From Allobosea thiooxidans (GTDB lineage: Bacteria; Pseudomonadota; Alphaproteobacteria; Rhizobiales; Beijerinckiaceae), in the NCBI RefSeq assembly GCF_900168195.1, contig NZ_FUYX01000014.1, positions 62,001-126,000 of the forward strand: a stretch of 64,000 bases of DNA, in the 5' to 3' direction. Of this stretch, positions 44,797-53,935 are shown one piece after another. A program made the position numbers and the translations under genes. The notes beneath the pieces are model-generated. The model ran no database searches. It worked only from the letters and a program-made list of their open reading frames with translations, and was not told the origin of the DNA. The stretch's first letter is position 1, and every line of letters starts with the position of its first letter.

Positions 44797-45411
44797 ATGC
44801 ACTTCAAATTGCACGGCGGCGAGCAATTCCTAGGCGGATCCTTGAACGGCCATGACCGGCCCGACGGCAATGGCGATCTGGAGGACAGCCCGGATCGCAG
44901 AATTTCCGCGTTCGATCTCGCCCGCGTCATCGAGCGGGTGAGCCGGCGCTTTCTGGACTATCTGCGCCTCGAGCTGGGCAAGCTCGGCATCGAGGACATC
45001 TCGCCCTCGCAGGTGATGATCCTGCTCACGATCGGGCATGGCGAGATCGCGGTCCGAGACCTGCTCGACCGCGGCCATTACGGGGGCTCGAACGCCTCCT
45101 ACAACCTCAAGCAACTGGTGGAGAGCGGCTATCTGGAACGAGGCGCCTCGCCTCGCGACCGGCGCCTGGCGCGAATCTCGCTGTCCCTCAAGGGCCAGAT
45201 GCTCTGCGAGCGGCTGCGCCTACTCGACGAGGCCAGCCAGTTCGGCAGCCGTTCCGAGAACGGCGCCGAGGCCGACCTCCTGACCACCCATGAAACCCTG
45301 CGCCGGCTGGAGCAGTGGTGGAACGATTCCCTCCGCTATGGCGGCATCCTGCTCGCATCATGCATGTCCTATTCGTTCATCGCTCAGGATCTGGTCAATT
45401 CTCTGCTCTGA
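44797..45411 (+). CDS. MarR-type winged-helix transcriptional regulator
   Basis: 204 aa. After a 35-residue N-terminal tail, a MarR-like winged helix: RFLDYLRLELGKLGIEDISP, VMILLTIGHGEIAVRDLLDR, the recognition helix NASYNLKQLVESGYLERGAS and wing DRRLARISLSLKGQ; helical C-terminus. Divergent from the type I secretion genes and overlapping the next glycosyltransferase gene by 52 bp, so it probably regulates this secretion/glycan region. No ligand can be predicted. Confidence 0.87.
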   Translation: MHFKLHGGEQFLGGSLNGHDRPDGNGDLEDSPDRRISAFDLARVIERVSRRFLDYLRLELGKLGIEDISPSQVMILLTIGHGEIAVRDLLDRGHYGGSNASYNLKQLVESGYLERGASPRDRRLARISLSLKGQMLCERLRLLDEASQFGSRSENGAEADLLTTHETLRRLEQWWNDSLRYGGILLASCMSYSFIAQDLVNSLL

Positions 45412-46568
45412 TCGAGCGCCTCGTCGCCCGCGGTGACGAGGTCACGCTGATCAGCGAACGCCCGGCGGCGGAGCAGCCGGGCGTTCGCCAGCTCGCCTAT
45501 ACGACCGGGGAACCGGCGACGAAGCATCCTGCGCTCGCCGCCACCGACTACCACCTGCGCACGGGCGAGGCCGTCGCCAGGCTGATGACGCACCTGCGCA
45601 ACGACGACGCCCCCGATGTGGTGATCGGGCATGTCGGCTGGGGCGGACTGCTCTTCGCGCGAGACGCCCTGCCCGATGCCGGGCTGATCGGCTACTGCGA
45701 ATATTATTATCGCAGCGAGGGCTCGGACCTGGATTTCGGGCAGTCCGAGCCGCCGCAGCAGGCGGAACGGCAGCGCATCCGCATGCGCAATGCCGCACAG
45801 CTTCTCACGCTAGACACGCTGGACGCCGCCTATGCGCCGACGCATTGGCAACGCCTGCAATATCCCGGCGCCTACCGCCAGCGCATCGCCGTCTGCCATG
45901 ACGGCATCGACACGCGGGTCTGCCGGCCCGATCCGACCGCCCGCTTCACATTGCCGGACGGCCGGATCCTGTCGGCGGGCAACCCCGTGGTCACCTTCGC
46001 CGCCCGCGATCTCGACCCCTATCGCGGCTATCCGCAGTTCATGCGCGCGGCCGCGCTATTGGCGGAACGGCATCCCGAGATCCAGTTCGTCGCCGTCGGC
46101 GGCGACGGGCCGGGCTATGGCCGCCCGCGAGCCGACGGGCTGCCCTGGCGCGAGGCGATGCTCGCGGAGACCGGCCTCGCCGATCGGATCGTCCATATTC
46201 CCTGGCTCAGCTACGAGGCGCTGATCCGTCTCTTCCAGGTCTCCGCCGCCCATGTCTATCTGAGCGTCCCTTTCGTCCTGTCATGGTCCCTGCTGGAGGC
46301 CATGGCGTGCGGCTGCCTCGTCGTCGGCTCCGATACCGAGCCGGTGCGGGAGGCCATCCGCGACGGCGTCAACGGACTGCTCGCGCCCTTCCACGACACC
46401 CAGATTCTCGCCCGCCGAATCGAGGAAGCCCTGCATCACGGCCCCCGTCTGACACCCCTCCGGCGCGCCGCCCGCGAGACGGTGATCGCCGGCTACGAGC
46501 GCGAACGCTGCCTCGACCGGCAGCTGGCCTGGATCGCGCAGCTCGACAGCCGGGAGGTCGCCGCCTAG
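45360..46568 (+). CDS. Glycosyltransferase family 4 protein
   Basis: 402 aa. I chose the ATG at 45360 because HVLFVHRSGSGQFSALIERL is the typical first strand and loop of this GT4 group; that makes the first 52 bp overlap the end of the MarR gene in another frame. N-terminal domain with DVVIGHVGWGGLLFARDALP and IGYCEYYYRSEG (the Pfam 'glycosyl transferase family 4 group' type), then TLDTLDAAYAPTHWQRLQYP, and a C-terminal donor domain with VTFAARDLDPYRGYPQFMRA, FVLSWSLLEAMACGCLVVGS. Only plus-strand glycosyltransferase of the region. Confidence 0.9.
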   Translation: MHVLFVHRSGSGQFSALIERLVARGDEVTLISERPAAEQPGVRQLAYTTGEPATKHPALAATDYHLRTGEAVARLMTHLRNDDAPDVVIGHVGWGGLLFARDALPDAGLIGYCEYYYRSEGSDLDFGQSEPPQQAERQRIRMRNAAQLLTLDTLDAAYAPTHWQRLQYPGAYRQRIAVCHDGIDTRVCRPDPTARFTLPDGRILSAGNPVVTFAARDLDPYRGYPQFMRAAALLAERHPEIQFVAVGGDGPGYGRPRADGLPWREAMLAETGLADRIVHIPWLSYEALIRLFQVSAAHVYLSVPFVLSWSLLEAMACGCLVVGSDTEPVREAIRDGVNGLLAPFHDTQILARRIEEALHHGPRLTPLRRAARETVIAGYERERCLDRQLAWIAQLDSREVAA

Positions 46569-46654
46569 ATCGCGCTGCGCCCTTTCGGGAGCATCCTCCC
46601 ATAACCCACTATTATATAACATTATTTTCCGAGATTCGGCTTTCGCTTCCCGGC

Positions 46655-46672
46655 CCGGCGCAAAAGCGCCGG
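46655..46672. terminator. Hairpin between the GT4 gene and fdhA
   Basis: CCGGCGC (46655-46661), AAAA loop, GCGCCGG (46666-46672): a perfect seven-base-pair stem downstream of the glycosyltransferase gene and upstream of the formate dehydrogenase promoter. No T-run follows. Confidence 0.5.
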
Positions 46673-46692
46673 CTGCCGGCGGCGCATGCGGC

Positions 46693-46723
46693 TTGACGCC
46701 CCCCTCCCAGGGTCTCACTATTC
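46693..46723 (+). promoter_or_regulatory. Possible sigma-70 promoter of the fdh operon
   Basis: TTGACG (46693-46698) followed 18-19 bases on by ACTATTC (46717-46723), near the alphaproteobacterial TTGAC/CTATAT pattern. The start point would fall near 46730, close to the inverted repeat at 46731-46747. Confidence 0.35.
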
Positions 46724-46730
46724 CAAATTG

Positions 46731-46747
46731 AATGACGCCCTGTCATT
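46731..46747. promoter_or_regulatory. Palindrome upstream of fdhA
   Basis: AATGAC, GCCCT, GTCATT: a perfect six-base inverted repeat with a five-base spacer, 16 bp before the fdhA ATG and just upstream of its ribosome-binding site. Candidate operator or mRNA hairpin controlling the operon. Confidence 0.45.
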
Positions 46748-46763
46748 CGCCTGGGAGGTTGAG

Positions 46764-49700
46764 ATGCTGCATGAGCTCTCGCGTCGCCAGTTCCTGAAAG
46801 CCGCAGGTGCGGGTCTGGGCGGCTCTGCCGTCGCCGCGCTGGGGTTTGGCGGTGCCGAGGAGGCACTTGCCCAAGCCGTGCGGCCCTTCAAGCTGGCGCG
46901 CACCACCGAAACACGAAATACCTGTCCGTACTGCTCCGTCGCCTGCGGCGTGATCCTTTACAGCCTGGGCGACAAGTCCAAGAACGCGCATCCCGCGATC
47001 ATCCATATCGAAGGCGACCCGGACCACCCGACCAATCGCGGCACACTCTGCCCGAAGGGGTCGGCCCTCCTCGATTTCGTCCACTCCGAAACGCGCACCA
47101 AGGTGCCGCAATATCGCGGCCCTGGTCAGCGCGAGTTCAAGCAGATCAGCTGGGGCGAGGCGCTCGACCGCATCGCGCGGCTGATGAAGGACGACCGCGA
47201 CAAGAACTTCGTCGCCACGAACCAGGACGGCGTCACGGTCAATCGCTGGCTGACGACCGGTTTCCTGGCCGCTTCGGCGACCACCAACGAGACGGCCTTC
47301 CTGACCTACAAGGTCGTGCGAAGCACGGGGATATTGGCGTTCGACAACCAGGCGCGTGTCTGACACGGACCGACGGTGGCCAGTCTGGCCCCAACATTCG
47401 GTCGCGGTGCGATGACCAACTCCTGGACGGACATCAAGAACACCGACCTCGTCATCATCATGGGCGGCAACGCCGCCGAAGCGCATCCTTGCGGCTTCAA
47501 ATGGGTCACGGAGGCGAAAGCCCAGCGTGGCGCCAAGCTGATCGTCGTCGATCCGCGCTTCACGCGCTCGGCCTCGGTCGCGGACCTCTACGCGCCGATC
47601 CGGCAGGGCACCGATATCGCCTTCCTGCTCGGAGCGATGAAGTACTGCATCGACAACGACAAGATCCAGCACGACTACGTGCGCGCCTTCACCAACGCGC
47701 CCTATATCGTGAAGGAGGGCTTCGGTTATCAGGACGGCCTGTTCACCGGCTATGATGAAGCGAAGCGCGATTACGACCGATCGAGCTGGGAATACGAACT
47801 CGGTCCGGACGGCTACGTCCAGATCGACGAAACGCTCCAGCATCCGCGCTCGGTCTACCAGCTGCTCAAGAAGCACATCGCGGCCTATACGCCGGAGATG
47901 GTCGAGCGCATCTGCGGCACGCCGAAGGACAAGTTCCTGGCGGTCTGCAAGCTGATCTCGGAATGCTCCGCGCGCGACAAGGTCATGACCTCGATGTACG
48001 CGCTGGGCTGGACGCAGCACTCCAAGGGCTCGCAGAACATCCGCTCCATGGCGATGCTGCAGCTCCTGCTCGGCAATATCGGCGTGCGCGGCGGCGGCAT
48101 GAACGCGCTGCGCGGGCACTCCAACATCCAGGGTCTCACCGACATCGGCCTGATGTCGAACCTGATCCCGGGTTACCTCACGCTGGGGACCGACAAGGAG
48201 GTCGATTTCTCGACCTACATGTCGACGCGCGGTTTCAAGCCGCTGCGTCCGAACCAGATGAGCTACTGGCAGAACTACAGGAAGTTCATGGTGAGCTTCC
48301 TGAAGTCGATGTGGGGGAAGGCGGCGACGCCTGAGAACGACTTCGCCTATCAATGGCTGCCGAAACTCGACGTGCCCGGCTACGACATGCTCCGGTACTT
48401 CGACATGATGCACCAGGGCAAGGTGAACGGCTATTTCTGCCAGGGCTTCAACCCGCTGCTCTCGCTCTCCAACCGGGGCAAGGTCACGCAGGCGCTGTCG
48501 AAGCTGAAGTTCCTGGTCTCGATGGACCCGCTGCAGACCGAGACCGCCCGGTTCTGGAAGGACGAAGGCGTCCATAACGACGTCAAGCCCGAGTCGATCC
48601 AGACCGAGGTCTTCGAGCTCCCGACGACCTGCTTCGCCGAGGACGAGGGTTCGCTGGTCAATTCCGGCCGCTGGCTGCAATGGCACTGGCCGGGCGCCGA
48701 ACCTCCTGGCGAGGCGAAGACCGACACCTGGGTCATGGCCCAGCTCTACCAGCGCCTGCGGGCGCTTTACGAGAAGGAGGGCGGCGCCTTCCCCGACCCG
48801 ATCGTCAATCTCCATTGGCCCTATCGCCTTGCGGACGATCCGCAGCCGGACGAGATGGCCAAGGAGATGAATGGCTACGTCGTGTCGACGGTGACCGATC
48901 CGGTCGACCCCACCAAGGTGCTGCTCGAGAAGGGCAAGCAGGTCGACACCTTCGGGCAGCTGCGCGACGACGGCTCGACCGCCTGCGGCTGCTGGATCTA
49001 TTCCGGCAGCTGGACCGAGAAAGGCAACATGATGGCCCGTCGCGACACCAGCGACCCGGCCAACACCGGCGCCTACTCGAACTGGGCCTTCTCCTGGCCG
49101 GCCAATCGGCGCATCCTCTACAACCGCGCCTCCGCCGATCTCGACGGCAAGCCCTGGGATCCAAAGCGCAAGCTGATCGAGTGGAACGGAACGGCCTGGA
49201 GCGGCTATGACGTGCCGGACATCGCGCCGGCCGCCAAGCCGCAGGATGTCGGCCCGTTCATCATGAATCCCGAGGGAACGGCGCGGCTGTTCTCCCGCGG
49301 CATGATGAAGGACGGCCCCTTCCCGGCCCATTACGAGCCGTTCGAAAGCCCGGTCGCCAACGTGATGGCGCCCAAGATCCGCGGCAACCCCGCCGCGCGC
49401 ATCTTCAAGGACGATCTCGCCGCGCTCGGGACCTCGGACAAGTTCCCCTATGCGGCGACCTCCTACCGCCTGACCGAGCACTTCCACTTCTGGACCAAGC
49501 ATGTCTGGGTCAATGCGGTGCTCCAGCCGGAGTTCTTCGTCGAGATCAGCGAACAGCTGGCTGCGGAGAAGAACATCCAGAAGGGCGGCTGGGTGAAGGT
49601 CTCCTCCGCCCGCGGCGTGGTCTATGCCAAGGCCGTGGTGACCAAGCGCATCAAGCCGCTGGTCTGCGACGGCAAGACGGTGCACGTCGTCGGCATCCCG

Positions 49701-49847
49701 CTCCATTGGGGCTTCACCGGTGCGGCCAGGAAGGGCTTCGGCCCCAACAGCCTCACCCCGTTCGTCGGCGACGCCAACATCGAGACGCCCGAGTTCAAGG
49801 CGTTCCTGGTGAATGTCGAGCCGTCCAACGGTCCGGCTGTGAGCTAG
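46764..49847 (+). CDS. fdhA: Formate dehydrogenase catalytic subunit, selenoprotein (FdnG/FdoG type)
   Basis: 1027 aa read through an in-frame TGA at 47361-47363, which encodes selenocysteine 200 (context ARV-U-HGPTV, identical in type to E. coli FdnG). Tat signal [20 protein letters not shown]; [4Fe-4S] site C54-C57-C61 plus the later Cys in [11 protein letters not shown]; then the bis-MGD molybdopterin/tungstopterin domains, with the MopB C-terminal domain about 880-1020. Oxidises formate to CO2 on the periplasmic side, with Sec as Mo/W ligand. GGGAGG before the ATG. A SECIS-like hairpin follows the TGA at once. First gene of fdhABC-fdhE-selA-selB. Confidence 0.97.
47361..47403 (+). promoter_or_regulatory. 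Bacterial SECIS element with UGA selenocysteine codon
   Basis: The TGA (47361-47363) is followed by a hairpin: lower stem GACCGA (47368-47373) with TCGGTC (47398-47403); upper stem GG (47375-47376), bulged U (47377), GGCC (47378-47381), loop AGUCU (47382-47386), GGCC, CC (47387-47392). The bulged U and the GU in the apical loop correspond to the SelB-binding features of E. coli fdhF. The overlapping protein sequence is kept. Confidence 0.9.
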
Positions 49848-49857
49848 GGAGGGTCCA

Positions 49858-50778
49858 ATGGCTGGATTGCAGAGTCAGGACTTCGCCCGCATCTCGGCGA
49901 CCACCTTCAGGCCGCCGGATGTCCGCCACGATTTCGAGGTGGCGAAGCTCATCGACGTCTCGAAATGCATCGGCTGCAAGGCGTGCCAGGCCGCCTGCCT
50001 CGAGTGGAACAATCTGCGCGAGGAGATCGGCTACAACCGGGGGGTTTACGACAATCCGCACGACCTGACGGAGAACACCTGGACGCTGATGCGGTTCACC
50101 GAATGGGAGAACCCGGGGACGGGCAATCTCGAATGGCTGATCCGCAAGGACGGCTGCATGCATTGCGCCGATCCGGGCTGCCTCAAGGCCTGCCCCGCGC
50201 CCGGCGCGATCGTGCAGTACAACAACGGCATCGTCGACTTCGTTTCGGAAAACTGCATCGGCTGCGGCTATTGCGTGAAGGGCTGCCCCTTCAACATCCC
50301 CCGCATCAGCCAGGCCGATCACAAGGCCTATAAGTGCACGCTCTGCTCGGACCGCGTCTCGGTCGGCCAGGCGCCGGCCTGCGCCAAGGCCTGCCCGACC
50401 GGCGCGATCGTGTTCGGCACCAAGCAGGCGATGCTGGACCATGCCGAGGGCCGGATCACGGACCTGAAGTCGCGCGGCTTCAAGAACGCCGGGATCTACG
50501 ACCCGCCGGGGGTGGGTGGCACGCATGTGATGTATGTGCTGCACCATGCCGACCAGCCGCAGCTCTATGCCGGACTGCCGCAGAATCCGCGGATCAGCCA
50601 AGTCGTCGAGCTGTGGAAGGGGCTGACGAAATATGCCGGCATGGCGGTCGTGGGCTTCGCCGCGGCCTTCGCCTTCGTCCATGCCACCGTCGCCCGACGC
50701 AACGATGTCAGCCGTGCGGAGGACCGCAAGGCCGAGCATCTGATCGACGAGGAGGCAGCCCGTGGCCGTGAGGCGTGA
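49858..50778 (+). CDS. fdhB: Formate dehydrogenase iron-sulfur subunit
   Basis: 306 aa, FdnH/FdoH type. Four [4Fe-4S] clusters from ferredoxin-like Cys motifs: [37 protein letters not shown] and CTLCSDR with CAKACP. A C-terminal hydrophobic helix ([19 protein letters not shown]) anchors it. Passes electrons from FdhA to the cytochrome b subunit. It has no own signal peptide; export with FdhA through Tat as a complex is the known mode. GGGAGGG ribosome-binding site; ten bp after fdhA, 17-bp overlap with fdhC. Confidence 0.96.
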   Translation: MAGLQSQDFARISATTFRPPDVRHDFEVAKLIDVSKCIGCKACQAACLEWNNLREEIGYNRGVYDNPHDLTENTWTLMRFTEWENPGTGNLEWLIRKDGCMHCADPGCLKACPAPGAIVQYNNGIVDFVSENCIGCGYCVKGCPFNIPRISQADHKAYKCTLCSDRVSVGQAPACAKACPTGAIVFGTKQAMLDHAEGRITDLKSRGFKNAGIYDPPGVGGTHVMYVLHHADQPQLYAGLPQNPRISQVVELWKGLTKYAGMAVVGFAAAFAFVHATVARRNDVSRAEDRKAEHLIDEEAARGREA

Positions 50779-51457
50779 AGAGGAGCGCACGACCGTCGAC
50801 CGCTACCCCGGCCGCGTGCGCGTCAACCACTGGATCACCGCGATCTCGCTGATCCTGCTCGCGTTCAGCGGGGCGGCGCTGTTCCACCCCTCGCTGTTTT
50901 TCCTGTCGAGCCTGTTCGGCGGCGGGGCGGCGACGCGGATGCTGCATCCCTGGATCGGGGTCGTGCTGCTCGCCAGCTTCACGATCCTGTTCATCCAGAT
51001 GGTGCGCTACAACTTCTGGACGAAGGCCGACTCACACTGGATGCGCCACATCGGCGAGGTGGTGGCAGGGCGCGAAGAGAACCTTCCAGAGGTCGGCAAG
51101 TACAATGGCGGCCAGAAGATCATCTTCTGGCTGATGACGCTCCTGATCCTCGTCCTGTTCGGGACGGGCATCATGATCTGGTACGAATACTTCGGCGCGA
51201 CCTTCACCATCGAGCAGCAGCGCATCGGCCATATCCTCCATGCGCTGACGGCGGTCGCGATGCTGCTGGTCGTCATCGTCCACATCTATGCCGCCTTCTA
51301 CGTCCGCGGCACGATCAACGCGATGACGGAGGGCAAGGTCACCGGCGGCTGGGCCTTCCGCCACCATCGGCTCTGGCTGCGTCAGGAGGCGCGCAAAGGC
51401 GTCATCGACGAACGTCAGACGCCACCACGCGGCCACGGCGTCGGCCCGGCCGAGTAG
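50762..51457 (+). CDS. fdhC: Formate dehydrogenase cytochrome b556 (gamma) subunit
   Basis: 231 aa from a GTG at 50762 (a second GTG at 50768 is possible); overlaps the fdhB end. Four TM helices of FdnI/FdoI type; haem b ligands in [27 protein letters not shown] and [18 protein letters not shown]. Transfers electrons from the Fe-S subunit to the quinone pool. FdnI-type subunits are the inner-membrane anchor of the complex. Confidence 0.95.
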   Translation: MAVRREEERTTVDRYPGRVRVNHWITAISLILLAFSGAALFHPSLFFLSSLFGGGAATRMLHPWIGVVLLASFTILFIQMVRYNFWTKADSHWMRHIGEVVAGREENLPEVGKYNGGQKIIFWLMTLLILVLFGTGIMIWYEYFGATFTIEQQRIGHILHALTAVAMLLVVIVHIYAAFYVRGTINAMTEGKVTGGWAFRHHRLWLRQEARKGVIDERQTPPRGHGVGPAE

Positions 51458-51523
51458 ACAAGATCGCGGAGCGGCCCCGGCCGCTCCGCCTCCCGTGACC
51501 CGTGCGGTTCGAGAGGACAGCGG

Positions 51524-52444
51524 ATGAGTGACGATCCGGGCTTTCCCGCCCTCGAAGATGTCGGCATCGCCGAACGCGACAAGCCGCCCTTCGTCCGGCT
51601 ACCGAAGCCGGAAACCCTGTTCGGCCTGCGCGCCATGCGCTTCGCGGCGCTGGCACCGGGGCACCAGCTCGAAGCCTATCTCCTCTTCCTTTCCGAGGTC
51701 GCGAAGGCCCAGGATGCGCTGGCGCGTGCGTTGCCCGCCCCTGCCCTGCCGCCGCTTGCGGAAATGCGCCGCCGGGCCGGGCATGCCATGCCGATCCTGC
51801 CGCGCGAGGAGCTGGCCGGAGAGCCGAGCGCCATGGCGGCATTGGTGGAGCTTCCGGCGCTGCTCGCCGCCGTCGTGATGCCCGAGCAGGCCCGCGCCGC
51901 GCTCGGCCGCATCGCGCAGGCGAGCGACGAGCATCGGCAGGCGATGCTCGCGGCCGTGCTGGCGGATGCAGTGCCGGTCGAGGCGTTCGCCGAGCACATC
52001 TTCGCCGCGGCCGCGCTCCAGGTCGCCGCCGCCCGGCGCGCCGCCCTTCTCGACCCGCTCCTGCCGCAGCCGGTTGCGGACGGGGTCTGTCCCTGCTGCG
52101 GCGGGCCGCCGGTCAGCAGCGCCGTGGTCGGCGACGCCAATATCGAGGGCGTGCGCTACGTCCAATGCTCGCTCTGCGCGACGCAATGGAACCATGTCCG
52201 GGTGAAATGCGTCTCCTGCGGCTCCACCAAAGGCATCGCCTATCAGGAGATCGAGGGCGTGGCCGACACGATCAAGGCCGAGACCTGCGACGAGTGCCGG
52301 ACCTATGTGAAGATCCTCTACCAGCGCAAGGACATGGAGCTGGAGTCCGTGGCCGATGATGTCGCGAGCCTCGGCCTCGACCTGCTGGTGACCGAGGCCG
52401 GCTGGCGGCGCGCCGGCGTGAACCCGTTCCTGCTCGGCTATTAG
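51524..52444 (+). CDS. fdhE: Formate dehydrogenase accessory protein FdhE
   Basis: 306 aa. FdhE is a rubredoxin-like iron-binding protein needed to make active formate dehydrogenase. N-terminal family block FVRLPKPETLFGLRAMRFAA; central to C-terminal zinc/iron fingers CPCCGGPPV, CSLCATQWNHVRVKCVSCGS and CDECRTYVK. 66 bp after fdhC. FdhD, the sulfurtransferase that is also required, is not in the window. Confidence 0.94.
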   Translation: MSDDPGFPALEDVGIAERDKPPFVRLPKPETLFGLRAMRFAALAPGHQLEAYLLFLSEVAKAQDALARALPAPALPPLAEMRRRAGHAMPILPREELAGEPSAMAALVELPALLAAVVMPEQARAALGRIAQASDEHRQAMLAAVLADAVPVEAFAEHIFAAAALQVAAARRAALLDPLLPQPVADGVCPCCGGPPVSSAVVGDANIEGVRYVQCSLCATQWNHVRVKCVSCGSTKGIAYQEIEGVADTIKAETCDECRTYVKILYQRKDMELESVADDVASLGLDLLVTEAGWRRAGVNPFLLGY

Positions 52445-52528
52445 GCATCGAACCGAAAGGTGGATCCGGCGTTGGGATCATTCGATGGCTTTTCGAGAGC
52501 TGATCACGCGTCTCCCGGAGGGAGCCTG

Positions 52529-53935
52529 ATGAACAAGCCCGAACGCTTCCGCCCGCCCTCGGTCGATACGGTGCTACGCAGCCCAGGCGGCGAAGTCGCC
52601 ATCGCCCGCCACGGACGGGCAGCGGCGACCGAAGCCGTGAGACGGGTGCTGGAGCAGTTGCGCGGCGGAGGCCAGCCTCTCGCCTCCTCGCCGGAGGAGA
52701 TCAGCCGCACCGTGCTGGATTGGCTGGAGGAGCGCGGGCGGCCCTCGCAGCGCCCGGTGATCAACCTGACCGGCACCGTGCTGCACACCAATCTCGGCCG
52801 CGCCCTGCTGGCGGAGGAGGCGATCGAGGCGGTGGTCACCGCCATGCGCGCGCCGACCAATCTCGAATATGCGATCGAGACCGGGCAGCGCGGCGAGCGC
52901 GACGCGCATGTGCGCGAGCTGATCCGCGAGCTCACCGGCGCCGAGGACGCCCTCCTCGTCAACAACAACGCCTCGGCCGTGCTGCTGGTCCTCAACACCT
53001 TCGCCAGGGAGCGCGAGGCCATCGTCTCGCGCGGCGAGCTGATCGAGATCGGCGGCGCCTTCCGCATGCCGGACATCATGTCCCGCGCCGGTGCCCTCCT
53101 GCGCGAGATCGGGACGACGAACCGCACCCATCTCCGGGACTATGCCGAAGCCATCGGCCCGCAAACCGGGCTCCTGATGAAGGTGCATACCTCGAACTAT
53201 GTGGTGCAGGGCTTCACCGCCGAGGTCGAGCCGGCGGAACTGGCGAAACTCGCCCGCGAGCACGGGCTGCCTTTCGTCGACGACCTCGGCTCCGGCACGC
53301 TGGTCGACCTCTCGCGCTGGGGCCTGCGCAAGGAGAAGACGGTGCAGGACGCACTGAAGGGCGGCGCCGACCTCGTCACCTTCTCCGGCGACAAGCTGCT
53401 CGGCGGGCCGCAGGCGGGCATCGTCGCCGGGCGCAAGGACCTGGTCGCCAGGCTGGCGAAGAACCCGCTGAAGCGGGCGCTTCGCCTCGACAAGCTCAGG
53501 CTGGCGGCATTGGAGGCGACGCTCAGGCTTTATCGCGCCCCCGACAGCCTGGCGCAGCGCCTGCCGACGCTCCGTCTGTTCACCCGCAAGCCGGCCGAGT
53601 TGCGCGCGCTGGCGGAACGGCTCCAGCCGCAGCTGGCTGCCGCGCTCGGTGCCGGCTGGATCGTCGATCCGATCGACTGCGCCAGCCAGATTGGCTCGGG
53701 TGCGCTGCCGCTCGAAACGCTGCCGAGCGCCGGCCTCGCGATCAAGCCGGCCGGGAAGGCGGCAGGCTCGGCCGTCGAGAAGCTGGCGGCGGCTTTCCGG
53801 GCCGTGCCGGTGCCGATCATCGGCCGGATCGCACAGGGCGCGCTGATCTTCGATCTGCGCTGTCTCGAGGATGAGGCGCTGTTCGCTGGGCAGCTCGATG
53901 CGCTGAACGCGGAGCCGGGCGATGGGTTGGCTTGA
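52529..53935 (+). CDS. selA: L-seryl-tRNA(Sec) selenium transferase
   Basis: 468 aa from the ATG at 52529, which has GGAGGGAG in front. PLP enzyme converting Ser-tRNA(Sec) to Sec-tRNA(Sec) with selenophosphate. N-terminal tRNA-binding part PPSVDTVLRSPGGEVAIARH; then VINLTGTVLHTNLGRALLAE, NNNASAVLLVLNT, DDLGSGTLVDLSRWG and FSGDKLLGGPQAGIVAG with the PLP lysine. SelA works as a ring-shaped decamer. 14-bp overlap with the next gene. Confidence 0.97.
   Translation: MNKPERFRPPSVDTVLRSPGGEVAIARHGRAAATEAVRRVLEQLRGGGQPLASSPEEISRTVLDWLEERGRPSQRPVINLTGTVLHTNLGRALLAEEAIEAVVTAMRAPTNLEYAIETGQRGERDAHVRELIRELTGAEDALLVNNNASAVLLVLNTFAREREAIVSRGELIEIGGAFRMPDIMSRAGALLREIGTTNRTHLRDYAEAIGPQTGLLMKVHTSNYVVQGFTAEVEPAELAKLAREHGLPFVDDLGSGTLVDLSRWGLRKEKTVQDALKGGADLVTFSGDKLLGGPQAGIVAGRKDLVARLAKNPLKRALRLDKLRLAALEATLRLYRAPDSLAQRLPTLRLFTRKPAELRALAERLQPQLAAALGAGWIVDPIDCASQIGSGALPLETLPSAGLAIKPAGKAAGSAVEKLAAAFRAVPVPIIGRIAQGALIFDLRCLEDEALFAGQLDALNAEPGDGLA

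Noticed and set aside
47361-47363. TGA inside fdhA read as a nonsense mutation or pseudogene.
   Set aside because: It sits at the catalytic selenocysteine position, a SECIS hairpin follows, and selA, selB, selC and selD are encoded nearby.
46743-49706. 987-codon open frame on the minus strand opposite fdhA.
   Set aside because: Shadow of the high-GC formate dehydrogenase gene; the plus strand has Tat, Fe-S and molybdopterin motifs throughout.
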